18,640 bases of DNA from DATIHF01 sp035480955 (GTDB lineage Bacteria; Patescibacteriota; Microgenomatia; Woykebacterales; RBG-16-39-9b): contig DATIHF010000065.1 in assembly GCA_035480955.1 (NCBI GenBank), forward strand, positions 1 to 18,640, in the 5' to 3' direction. The position numbers and the translations under genes are program-made. A model generated the notes under the pieces. The model ran no database searches and was not told the origin of the DNA. It saw only the letters and a list, made by a program, of their open reading frames with translations. Positions 6,455 to 13,678 of this stretch are shown piece after piece (positions within the stretch are counted from its first letter, which is position 1; the number at the start of each line of letters is the position of its first letter).

Positions 6455-7864
6455 CTAAACTTTGTTTACCCATAAAAGGTTGGTTGTTCCCGACCGCCCA
6501 AAGGGGGCACCCGCGCTGATAACAAAATAATCCCCCTTTTTAAAACGGAGTACCTCGTTGTTTTTGATTATTTTTTTCGACAGTGTGAGAACCTCATCAA
6601 AGTTGGCTAATGATTTAGTTAAAAACGGAAAGACACCGCCAGAAAAAGAAAGTCGATGGATAGTTTGTGGGTTTGAAGTTAGCGCAAAGATCAGCTGTTT
6701 CGGCCGATGACGAGCAATAACTCTCGCGGTATAACCACTTTCAGTAAAGACAATTATCAAAGGAGCAGCAACTTTCTCAGAAATATTAACAGTTGAAGAA
6801 GAGATCGCATCAGCGACTAGTTCGTTATCAGAAAAATTTATGGTAATCTCCCGCTTTTCCGCGGCTTTAATGATGTCGCGCATAGTTTTTACGGTTTCAA
6901 CCGGGAATTCCCCAATTGCAGTCTCCGCCGAAAGCATGACTGCGTCAGTTCCATCGAGTATTGCGTTGGCAACATCAGTCACCTCGGCGCGCGTGGGGAA
7001 ATGACTTTTGATCATTGACTCCAGCATTTGGGTAGCAGTGATGACTGGTTTTGACTTGGCACGAGAGAGATCAATCAAATTTTTCTGGATGTGAGGGAGC
7101 TCGGCAATTGGGACTGAAAAACCAAGATCCCCTCGAGCAACCATCAAACCATCCGATACATCCAAAATTTCTTCAGCTTTTTCAACCGCAACCAGAGTTT
7201 CAATTTTTGCAACCAACATAGGAGGGTTTTTTGAAGGTAAAAGTTTCCTGACTTCTTCGATATTTTCTTTGCTTTGCACGAAAGAGATTGCCAGAGCGTC
7301 AGCACCGAGTTCGCACATCAATTTGATATCTTCCTCATCTTTTTCAGTCAGAGGGAAACGCATCGAAATACCGTGAGAAGAAAAACCCATCCGATCGCGC
7401 AGCTCTCCGCCAACAATTATTTTCGTTTGAACCCCATCGGGAATATGCTTGAGCACTTCAAGTTTGATTTCACCATCGCCTAGATAGATTTCATTGCCTT
7501 TTTCAAGATTCTTTAAAATAGTTGGGAAATTGATCGAGATTGCTTCAGAAGAGCCATAAGTTTGCTTGTGGTTGAGGTTGAGTTTTTGACCGGCCACTAA
7601 ATTAACACCCGGGGCGACAGTTCCAATGCGGATTTTTGGACCCACCAAGTCACCCATCACTGCAATGGGGCGACCACTCAGCTTCTCCGCTTGACGAATC
7701 TTGTTGATTCGATCAAGAATCTCTTCGCGAACAGCATGAGAGAGGTTGATTCGAAAAATGTCGACCCCTGCTTTCACTAAGTCCATGATTTTCTCCCGAC
7801 TTTCACTGGCCGGTCCGATAGTGGCGATAATTTTTACTTTCTTTGGAAAATTAGCAGAGTTCAT
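6455..7864 (-). CDS. pyk: Pyruvate kinase
   Basis: Converts phosphoenolpyruvate and ADP to pyruvate and ATP, the last step of glycolysis. The 469-residue product is full length. Visible motifs are I-A-T-I-G-P-A-S at 13-20, F-R-I-N-L-S-H at 37-43, D-L-V-G-P-K-I-R near 72-79 (Val where Lys or Gln is common), the active-site signature A-K-I-E at 219-222 with K220 and E222, A-R-G-D-L-G at 243-248, and T-A-T-Q-M-L-E-S-M at 276-284 followed by P-T-R-A-E-V. The C-terminal allosteric domain runs from about 345 to the end. There is no extra PEP-utiliser domain. It is divergent from the MFS exporter gene and followed by the D-LDH-like gene, which suggests a PEP to pyruvate to lactate branch. Confidence 0.96.
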   Translation of the reverse strand: MNSANFPKKVKIIATIGPASESREKIMDLVKAGVDIFRINLSHAVREEILDRINKIRQAEKLSGRPIAVMGDLVGPKIRIGTVAPGVNLVAGQKLNLNHKQTYGSSEAISINFPTILKNLEKGNEIYLGDGEIKLEVLKHIPDGVQTKIIVGGELRDRMGFSSHGISMRFPLTEKDEEDIKLMCELGADALAISFVQSKENIEEVRKLLPSKNPPMLVAKIETLVAVEKAEEILDVSDGLMVARGDLGFSVPIAELPHIQKNLIDLSRAKSKPVITATQMLESMIKSHFPTRAEVTDVANAILDGTDAVMLSAETAIGEFPVETVKTMRDIIKAAEKREITINFSDNELVADAISSSTVNISEKVAAPLIIVFTESGYTARVIARHRPKQLIFALTSNPQTIHRLSFSGGVFPFLTKSLANFDEVLTLSKKIIKNNEVLRFKKGDYFVISAGAPFGRSGTTNLLWVNKV

Positions 7865-7876
7865 AGGCAGCTTTAA

Positions 7877-7905
7877 ATAATAAGTTATTTGCCGATTTTT
7901 AACAA
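7877..7905 (-). promoter_or_regulatory. Promoter of pyk
   Basis: On the minus strand: -35 TTGTTA at 7900-7905, a 17-base spacer, and -10 TATTAT at 7877-7882. Twelve bases separate the -10 box from the ATG, so a leader of only about five bases is expected and there is no SD. The element lies back to back with the MFS promoter at 7925-7953; the two -35 boxes are 19 bases apart. Confidence 0.65.
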
Positions 7906-7924
7906 CGTCTCGTCGCAGCAGAGA

Positions 7925-7953
7925 TTGCTTAAAAGCCTCGATCTAGGTATAAT
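7925..7953 (+). promoter_or_regulatory. Leaderless promoter of the MFS exporter
   Basis: -35 TTGCTT at 7925-7930, a 17-base spacer, and a perfect -10 TATAAT at 7948-7953. The GTG start codon begins at 7960, so the expected transcription start falls on or next to the first base of the start codon. No SD is possible. Confidence 0.75.
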
Positions 7954-7959
7954 TGTCCG

Positions 7960-9642
7960 GTGGAACAAGCAAACGAGCAAGCAAATACTCAAACAAACCA
8001 GACCAGCGAGCCAAAAATCTCCAATTTTCGGAAATGGGCAATTTTAGGAGTTCTTTCCCTTGCCTTGGCAATTATCATCATCGACACAACTATTCTCAAT
8101 GTCGCTCTCGGAACAATAATTCGCGAGTTTAATACAGATATCCAAAGTATCCAGTGGGTTATCACCGGCTACTCTCTGACCTTGGCCGCTCTAACAATAA
8201 CTGGAGGTCGACTTGGCGATTTGTATGGTAGAAAGAAAATGTTTGTTTTGGGGGCAATTATTTTTGCCGTTGGCTCTTTCATCGCGTCAATAAGTAATGG
8301 AGTTCCCGTGATGGTTGCCGGAGAGGCGATTATTGAAGGGGTCGGAGCCGCCTTGATGATGCCGGCGACCGCCTCACTTTTAGTGGCGACCTTTCGTGGA
8401 AGCGAAAGGGCACTAGCTTTTGGTATTTGGGGAGGGGTGGCGGCTGCCTCTGCGGCAATCGGACCAATTCTCGGTGGTTGGTTAACGACTAATTATTCTT
8501 GGCGCTGGGCTTTTCGAATCAATATTTTTGTAGTCTTAGTTTTGGTGATTGGATCATTTTTGATCAGAGAATCTCAAGACACTGAAGAAAAACCAGAGCT
8601 GGATTTAGCCGGAGTCTTTCTCTCGGCAACTGGACTCTTTTTCCTAGTTTTTGGAATTATTGAAGCTTCACGTTATGGTTGGATCAAGGCTAAAGAGATT
8701 CTAACTTTAGGGAATATTAAACTCGATTTCGGAGACTATTCTTTCGTCCCTTTAACGATAGTCCTTGGTTTGCTAGTCCTTTTAATCTTTTTTATCTGGG
8801 AGTACTACACCGAAAAGCAGGGACACACCCCACTCGTCTCCTTGAAAATTTTCCGTAACCGGCAATTTACCTCGGGGGCTTTAACAATTATGATGCTGAC
8901 ACTGGGTCTGACCGGATTGATTTTCATCATCCCAGTTTTTTTGCAGGCAGTGAAAGGACTCGATGCTTTTCATACAGGGCTGAGTCTATTACCACTCTCT
9001 TTAACGATTCTAATTGTTTCCCCACCGGCTGGGTTTCTTAGTACCAAAATTCGTCCCAAGTACATGATTTTGGTGGGAATGGTCTTAAATACCTTAGCTT
9101 ATTTGATTTTACGAAACTCTCTCAATGTTGATTCAACTGTCTGGACTCTCGCGCCCGGCTTTATAGTCTTTGGTCTGGGAATGGGATTAGTCATGGGACC
9201 GGCCAGCAACCTGACGCTTTCCGCAGTTTCGGTTCAGGAATCAGGAGAAGCCGCCGGTGTGAACAATACCCTGCGTCAATTAGGTTCGACTCTCGGAGCC
9301 GCCATCATTGGTTCGGTCTTATTGACGGCCTTGGCGACAAATTTGACCACTGGTATTAACTCGAGTCAGAAAATTCCCGAGCCCCTAAAACAACCGCTTC
9401 AAGTAGCAATTGCCAGCCAAACCTCGAGTGTTGAATTTAGTGGGGGAGCAAAGATTGATAGCCGACTACCTTCGTCGGTCGCTGAGGAAATCGTCGCGAT
9501 CGGTCATCAAGCAACTGTTGATGCTGATAAAAGAGCCCTGTTATTTGGTGCTTTCTTTGCCCTGTTGGGTTTTATTACCGCGCTCTTTATACCCGGGGTG
9601 AGAAATGTCGAGCGTGGCGAATCAGCAAGCAGCGGACACTAA
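7960..9642 (+). CDS. DHA2-family MFS multidrug exporter (EmrB/QacA type)
   Basis: A proton-coupled efflux transporter of the major facilitator superfamily, drug:H+ antiporter-2 branch. The 560-residue product has about fourteen hydrophobic segments. Motif D1 is I-D-T-T-I-L-N-V-A-L at 41-50 with the acidic D42. Motif A is G-G-R-L-G-D-L-Y-G-R-K-K at 82-93. The antiporter motif C region is G-P-I-L-G-G-W-L at 168-175, followed by W-R-W-A-F-R-I-N. The substrate is unknown; drugs, dyes or bile-salt-like compounds are typical for the family. The start is GTG with no SD, fixed by the promoter immediately upstream, and no Met occurs again until residue 94. The polar Gln/Asn/Thr-rich first 20 residues are cytoplasmic. 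It is divergent from pyk and convergent with the small gene at 9661-9918. Confidence 0.93.
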   Translation: MEQANEQANTQTNQTSEPKISNFRKWAILGVLSLALAIIIIDTTILNVALGTIIREFNTDIQSIQWVITGYSLTLAALTITGGRLGDLYGRKKMFVLGAIIFAVGSFIASISNGVPVMVAGEAIIEGVGAALMMPATASLLVATFRGSERALAFGIWGGVAAASAAIGPILGGWLTTNYSWRWAFRINIFVVLVLVIGSFLIRESQDTEEKPELDLAGVFLSATGLFFLVFGIIEASRYGWIKAKEILTLGNIKLDFGDYSFVPLTIVLGLLVLLIFFIWEYYTEKQGHTPLVSLKIFRNRQFTSGALTIMMLTLGLTGLIFIIPVFLQAVKGLDAFHTGLSLLPLSLTILIVSPPAGFLSTKIRPKYMILVGMVLNTLAYLILRNSLNVDSTVWTLAPGFIVFGLGMGLVMGPASNLTLSAVSVQESGEAAGVNNTLRQLGSTLGAAIIGSVLLTALATNLTTGINSSQKIPEPLKQPLQVAIASQTSSVEFSGGAKIDSRLPSSVAEEIVAIGHQATVDADKRALLFGAFFALLGFITALFIPGVRNVERGESASSGH

Positions 9643-9660
9643 TATTCCAAAAGAAAAAAT

Positions 9661-9918
9661 TTAACGAGAAGTTTGTTTAGCGAGACGGTATCTGGCGGCA
9701 AAAATCCCAGCGAGTACAATCCCTAAGTAGAGGAGACCGCTGATGCAAGAGGAAACTAAGTGAGAAGGCATACTCAAAACAAGTAACGCCCCACTTAAGA
9801 AAGTTAAACCAACTAGAGCGTAGGTAATGTTTAATTTAGTTTTTGTGGGAACAAAAAAAGCTAAGGTTGTAACTACTAAACTAGAGATCGCAATGAGGAT
9901 GTGAGTGAGTACCAGCAT
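9661..9918 (-). CDS. Small three-TM protein downstream of cyoE, unknown function
   Basis: The reading frame can be extended upstream to a TTG at 9978 inside cyoE. I choose the internal ATG at 9918 because a perfect TATAAT ends seven bases before it and the extension overlaps cyoE. The resulting product has 85 residues (M-L-V-L-T-H-I-L-I-A) with three hydrophobic segments at about 2-22, 29-49 and 57-76 and a basic end. A single histidine lies in the first segment. I do not recognise a family. The position directly after cyoE suggests a link to the oxidase, but the separate promoter means the link may be only positional. Its stop is 18 bases from the MFS stop. Confidence 0.68.
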   Translation of the reverse strand: MLVLTHILIAISSLVVTTLAFFVPTKTKLNITYALVGLTFLSGALLVLSMPSHLVSSCISGLLYLGIVLAGIFAARYRLAKQTSR

Positions 9919-9925
9919 TAAGTCT

Positions 9926-9954
9926 ATTATACAACTAAGGCAGCAAAGAGCCAA
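9926..9954 (-). promoter_or_regulatory. Leaderless promoter of the 85-residue membrane protein
   Basis: On the minus strand: -35 TTGGCT at 9949-9954 (4 of 6), a 17-base spacer, and -10 TATAAT at 9926-9931 (6 of 6). Seven bases lie between the -10 box and the ATG at 9918. The -35 half overlaps the last codons of cyoE, whose stop is at 9935. Confidence 0.7.
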
Positions 9955-10789
9955 CTGACAATACAACAGAAAAACCAAGGATCAAAACTAAAGAGTAGAG
10001 AAAAAATTTTCTCGCCCAGCGCTCATCATTTTTCGTTCGAAAACCCTCGAGTGCTCGCCAGAGCCAAACCAAACCCAAGACACCCATAACGACAAAATAA
10101 ATATAGTTGGTGTAGCCAAGAAAAGTCAGAGATAGAGTGGCAAGGACAAAGGCGGCCGTGTAGACTACCATCTGCACTTTTGTGGCAGGGATTCCAGACA
10201 CCAGTGGTAAAACCGGGATTTTTGCTTCCTGATAGTCTTTCAGGCGGTAAATTGCAATGGCATAAAAGTGAGGCATTTGCCAGAAAACCAGAATCAAAAA
10301 TAACAAAATCGCCGCGGCATCAACTTGATTGGTTACGGCACAGTAACCCGCCACGATCGGCATAGCTCCAGAAATGCTTCCGACCAGGGTACCATGAACT
10401 GATTGGCGTTTGGTGATTCCATAAAAAACAATATAGTCAACGAAAGCGATCAAACCGAGCAAAACTGTCAAGTAATTTACTTTCCAAGCCAAAAGCCCAA
10501 AACCAGCCAAGCCCAAAAAACTTGCGTAGATCAGGGCACTTCGAACGCTTATTTTTCCCACAACGAGGGAGCGAATTTTCGTTCGCTTCATTTTACTGTC
10601 AATTTCCCGATCAATCACATTGTTAAAAACACAAGCGCTGCCGATCACTAAAGCAATTCCAAGCATTGTGTAAATAAAGAGTGAAAAATTGATCTGTCCT
10701 CGACTCGCCAGGAAAAACCCTGCCGCTGCTGTGAGTAAGTTCCCGTAGATTATTCCAGGTTTGGTGAGTTGGTAATAATCTTTAATCAT
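9935..10789 (-). CDS. cyoE: Protoheme IX farnesyltransferase (heme O synthase)
   Basis: Transfers a farnesyl group to heme B to give heme O, the cofactor of the bo3 oxidase encoded upstream. It is a UbiA-family membrane prenyltransferase of 284 residues. The first Asp-rich motif is N57-V-I-D60-R-E-I-D64 followed by M-K-R-T. The cyoE signature W-Q-M-P-H-F-Y-A-I-A-I is at about 170-180, and the second Asp region is Y-R-L-K-D-Y-Q at 181-187, followed by A-K-I-P-V-L-P. About seven to nine TM segments are visible. The ATG overlaps the cyoD stop by four bases (ATGA), indicating translational coupling. No heme A synthase (ctaA) is present in the window, so the product is expected to be heme O. Heme B supply is not encoded here. 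Confidence 0.96.
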   Translation of the reverse strand: MIKDYYQLTKPGIIYGNLLTAAAGFFLASRGQINFSLFIYTMLGIALVIGSACVFNNVIDREIDSKMKRTKIRSLVVGKISVRSALIYASFLGLAGFGLLAWKVNYLTVLLGLIAFVDYIVFYGITKRQSVHGTLVGSISGAMPIVAGYCAVTNQVDAAAILLFLILVFWQMPHFYAIAIYRLKDYQEAKIPVLPLVSGIPATKVQMVVYTAAFVLATLSLTFLGYTNYIYFVVMGVLGLVWLWRALEGFRTKNDERWARKFFLYSLVLILGFSVVLSVGSLLP

Positions 10790-11145
10790 TTTTTAAATTG
10801 TTCATCTCTCATTATGTAGTTGTTGATTTGGTGAGAGTTAAGATGATAGCTCAGATGACTCATGATCCAGAGAGAACCTAACATAACTAGTAGTACGATG
10901 GAAGCAGTGTAGAGGAAAATTGCCAACTTCCACCTGGGGTTGGTTTCTTTGCCCAGATGAAGGAAGAAAATTAGTTGGACACTAAATTGGAGGAAAGCGA
11001 AGCTAAAAATAGTTAAAATCGCCAAGGGGTTGGAAAGTAGGTGGTTTGCTACCACAAAATAAGAAGCCAGGGTCAAAGCAAGCGATCCGGTAAAACCGAT
11101 CAAATAGTTTTTCAAATTAACGCCAGGATGATTTGCTACTTCCAT
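10786..11145 (-). CDS. cyoD: Quinol oxidase bo3 subunit IV
   Basis: The small subunit of the cytochrome bo3 complex, thought to assist assembly and CuB binding in the family. The 119-residue product has three TM segments at about 14-34, 40-62 and 75-97, with the typical F-L-Q-F-S-V-Q-L-I-F-F-L-H-L motif near 51-64 and a W-I-M-S-H-L-S-Y end of TM3. E. coli CyoD has 109 residues; this one has about 20 extra polar residues at the C-terminus. The ATG directly follows the cyoC stop, and its TGA overlaps cyoE by four bases. Identification rests on the pattern and the operon position. Confidence 0.94.
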   Translation of the reverse strand: MEVANHPGVNLKNYLIGFTGSLALTLASYFVVANHLLSNPLAILTIFSFAFLQFSVQLIFFLHLGKETNPRWKLAIFLYTASIVLLVMLGSLWIMSHLSYHLNSHQINNYIMRDEQFKK

Positions 11146-11715
11146 CTAGATTACTCCCATCAGATAAACGATTGTGAAAATAAAGATCCAAACTAAATCA
11201 AGAAAATGCCAGAACAAGCTGAGGAGAGTGAGTTTCCTGACAGAGCCTTGCGAAAGACCGGAGACCAAAATTTTGTAAACTAAGATCCCCATCCAGACTA
11301 GCCCTGCAAAAATATGCAAACCATGAGTCCCCACTAGTGCGAAATAAGAAGAAAGAAAAGCGCTGGATTGGAAACTGTGGCCTTCCAAAATCAATTGTCG
11401 AAATTCGCTAATTTCCAAAGTCAAAAAGGCTACGCCGAGCAAAAAAGTCACCCCAAGCCACACCAAGGCCTGAGTTTTAGAATTTTTGTGAGCGGCAAGT
11501 AAACTTAACCCAACCGTGAAACTACTGGTTAGAAGTATTAGAGTTTCCACTAGCACGTAGGGAAGATTGAAAATTTCTTTTGGCCCCGGCCCTCCAAATG
11601 TTTGGTTGCGCAGCACCGCGTAAGTAGCAAAGAGCACGGCGAACATGATCAGGTCGGTCATCAGATAAACCCAAAAGCCAAAAATATTTTTCTCACTATT
11701 GTGGTGCTCAGCCAT
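11146..11715 (-). CDS. cyoC: Quinol oxidase bo3 subunit III
   Basis: A core membrane subunit of the heme-copper quinol oxidase. I start it at the ATG at 11715 (M-A-E-H-H-N-S-E-K-N), giving 189 residues and an eight-base overlap with cyoB. A longer frame can open with TTG at 11736 (seven more residues), but this adds only K-Q-K-E-N-K and a poorer start codon. The product has five TM segments. Family motifs include F-G-F-W-V-Y-L-M-T-D, T-Y-A-V-L-R, E-T-L-I-L-L-T-S-S-F, the G-T-H-G-L-H-I-F-A-G block with its conserved histidines, and the closing W-H-F-L-D-L-V-W-I-F. It has five TMs rather than the seven of type-III mitochondrial subunits, as in CyoC. Confidence 0.95.
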   Translation of the reverse strand: MAEHHNSEKNIFGFWVYLMTDLIMFAVLFATYAVLRNQTFGGPGPKEIFNLPYVLVETLILLTSSFTVGLSLLAAHKNSKTQALVWLGVTFLLGVAFLTLEISEFRQLILEGHSFQSSAFLSSYFALVGTHGLHIFAGLVWMGILVYKILVSGLSQGSVRKLTLLSLFWHFLDLVWIFIFTIVYLMGVI

Positions 11716-13678
11716 TTTGTTCTCTTTCTGCTTCAAGTCGTGCTACCTCAGAGGCAGGAATGATTTCCTCAGTGTTTTCATCAAAAGTTCGCCATATCAC
11801 ACAAAATAGAGCTCCCACTATTCCGACGACAGCGAGCCAGTTAATATGCCAAACGAGTGCAAAGCCAATTAGGAAACAAAAAACCGCAACATAGATTCCC
11901 AGGGGAGTATTTTTCGGCATAACTATATCTTCGTAATTCGTTGGTTTTGAAAGCCCTTTTTGTTTCATTTCCCAAAAAGCGTCGCGTTCTGAAACTTTGG
12001 GGATGATCGCAAAATTATAGTGCTGTGGTGGAGAAGAGGTAGCCCATTCCAAAGTCCGGCCGTCCCAAGGATCTCCAGTTGTGTCTAGATTTTGTTTTCT
12101 TTGGAAAAAACTCACCGCAATTTGAGTCAACTGCATTAAAGCTCCGAGTATGATAATCCCCAAACCAACTGCGGCAATTATAAAAAACGGTTGCCAACCG
12201 GTAGACGCGGCATAATGATCCAGTCGTCGCGTGGCCCCAAGGAAACCAAGAATATAAAGAGGGATGAAAGAGACAAAGAAACCTATTAACCAGAGCCAAA
12301 AAGCGTAGCGTCCTAGTCGTTCGTTAAGTTTGAACCCAGTAACTTTTGGAAACCAGTAAGTGAAACCGGCAAAAATCCCAAAGAGAGCGCCGCCAATGAT
12401 CATGGTGTGGAAATGAGCAACTAAAAATAAACTGTTGTGAACTTGAAAATCAATCGGCGGAACGGCCATCATTACCCCCGCTACTCCACCCAAGGTAAAA
12501 GTAACTATAAATCCCAAAAACCAAAGCATTGGAGTAGAAAAACGGATTTTCGCTTTGTACATGGTGGAGAGCCAATTGAGTACCTGCGCCCCAGTCGGAA
12601 TTGCTATCAACATCGTCATTATTCCAAAGAAAGCATTCACATCGGCTCCTGCCCCCATTGTGAAAAAGTGGTGCAACCAGACTGAAAGAGCGAGCACTGT
12701 TACAGCGATTGCTGAGATTACTACTGAGGTGTAACTAAATAATTTTTTCCGAGTGAAGGTTGAAACAATTTCAGAATAAACTCCAAAGGCAGGTAAAATC
12801 AGAACATAAACTTCCGGGTGACCCCACATCCAGATCAGATTGGTGTACATCATCGCATTCCCGCCAAAACTCGTGGTGAAAAAATGCATTCCGAAGTAGC
12901 GATCGAGAAAAAGAAGCCCCATCGTCACCGTTAATATTGGAAAAATTGAAACTACCAAAAACATACTGCAAAGCGAGGTCCAGGTGAAAAGAGGCATTTT
13001 CATCAAGGTCATACCCGGAGCGCGCATTTTCAAAATCGTTACAATAAAATTAATTCCCCCGAGCAGTGTCCCCAGACCAGAAATCTGCAGACTCCACATC
13101 CAGTAATCGACCCCGACGCCGGGACTGTACTGCAATTCCGAAAGTGGGGCGATCGCAAGCCAACCGGTGGCAGCAAAATCTCCACCCAAAACAAAGAAAA
13201 GATTGATCAGTATTGCGCCGGCAACATAAAGCCAAAAACCTAAAGTATTCAAAAAAGGAAAGGCGAGATCCCGCGCCCCAATTTGCAAAGGAACGATTAT
13301 ATTTATTAGTCCAAAAAGGAAACCCATGGTGACAAAGAAAACCATGATGTCACCGTGCGCAGTGAAAACCTGCTGGAGGTGATCAGCAGAAAGTATTCCG
13401 TGCGAGGCGCCGACTGAGGTTGCTTGCTGAAGCCAGATCAGTCCAACATCGAGACCGCCGCGGAAAAACATTAGTGAAGCAACCACGATATACATAATCC
13501 CGATTTTTTTTGGATCAGTTGAGGTGACCCAACCCCAGAGCCAGCGCCATTTTTTGAAATAAGTCAGCAACACTATTGTGAGGAGACCACCTAGCATCAT
13601 GGAAATAGTCCCGCCGATGGTGAACCATTGGTGGGGAAGAGCGGCTAGGGTCAGATTACCAAATAAAAATTCTTTCAT
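11708..13678 (-). CDS. cyoB: Quinol oxidase bo3 subunit I (catalytic), variant K channel
   Basis: Catalytic subunit of cytochrome bo3: reduces O2 to water with electrons from quinol and pumps protons. It has 656 residues, close to E. coli CyoB (663). Low-spin heme ligands are H108 and H424. The high-spin heme ligand is H422. CuB ligands are H287, H336 and H337, and the cross-linked Tyr is Y291 in W-G-H-P-E-V-Y. The D channel keeps D137, N126, N144 and E289. The quinol site keeps R73, D77, H100 and Q103, matching R71, D75, H98 and Q101 of E. coli. The propionate arginines R484-R485 are present. The oddity is P-T-G-A-Q-V-L-N-W: Gln365 occupies the position of the essential K-channel lysine (E. 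coli K362). The CyoB-specific C-terminus (T-G-D-P-W-D-G-R-T-L-E-W) is clear. The ATG overlaps the cyoA stop by four bases. Confidence 0.97.
   Translation of the reverse strand: MKEFLFGNLTLAALPHQWFTIGGTISMMLGGLLTIVLLTYFKKWRWLWGWVTSTDPKKIGIMYIVVASLMFFRGGLDVGLIWLQQATSVGASHGILSADHLQQVFTAHGDIMVFFVTMGFLFGLINIIVPLQIGARDLAFPFLNTLGFWLYVAGAILINLFFVLGGDFAATGWLAIAPLSELQYSPGVGVDYWMWSLQISGLGTLLGGINFIVTILKMRAPGMTLMKMPLFTWTSLCSMFLVVSIFPILTVTMGLLFLDRYFGMHFFTTSFGGNAMMYTNLIWMWGHPEVYVLILPAFGVYSEIVSTFTRKKLFSYTSVVISAIAVTVLALSVWLHHFFTMGAGADVNAFFGIMTMLIAIPTGAQVLNWLSTMYKAKIRFSTPMLWFLGFIVTFTLGGVAGVMMAVPPIDFQVHNSLFLVAHFHTMIIGGALFGIFAGFTYWFPKVTGFKLNERLGRYAFWLWLIGFFVSFIPLYILGFLGATRRLDHYAASTGWQPFFIIAAVGLGIIILGALMQLTQIAVSFFQRKQNLDTTGDPWDGRTLEWATSSPPQHYNFAIIPKVSERDAFWEMKQKGLSKPTNYEDIVMPKNTPLGIYVAVFCFLIGFALVWHINWLAVVGIVGALFCVIWRTFDENTEEIIPASEVARLEAEREQNG

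Noticed and set aside
9919..9978. Upstream TTG start for the small gene after cyoE
   Set aside because: It overlaps cyoE and lies upstream of the TATAAT promoter at 9926-9931, which points to the ATG at 9918.
11716..11736. Upstream TTG start for cyoC
   Set aside because: The ATG at 11715 gives a normal CyoC N-terminus and an eight-base overlap; the TTG adds only a short Lys/Gln-rich stretch.
11708..13678. CyoB read as a nitric oxide reductase-like enzyme because the K-channel Lys is missing
   Set aside because: The cross-link Tyr291, Glu289, D137 and the CyoB-type C-terminus are all present, together with cyoA, C, D and E, so an O2-reducing quinol oxidase is the better reading.
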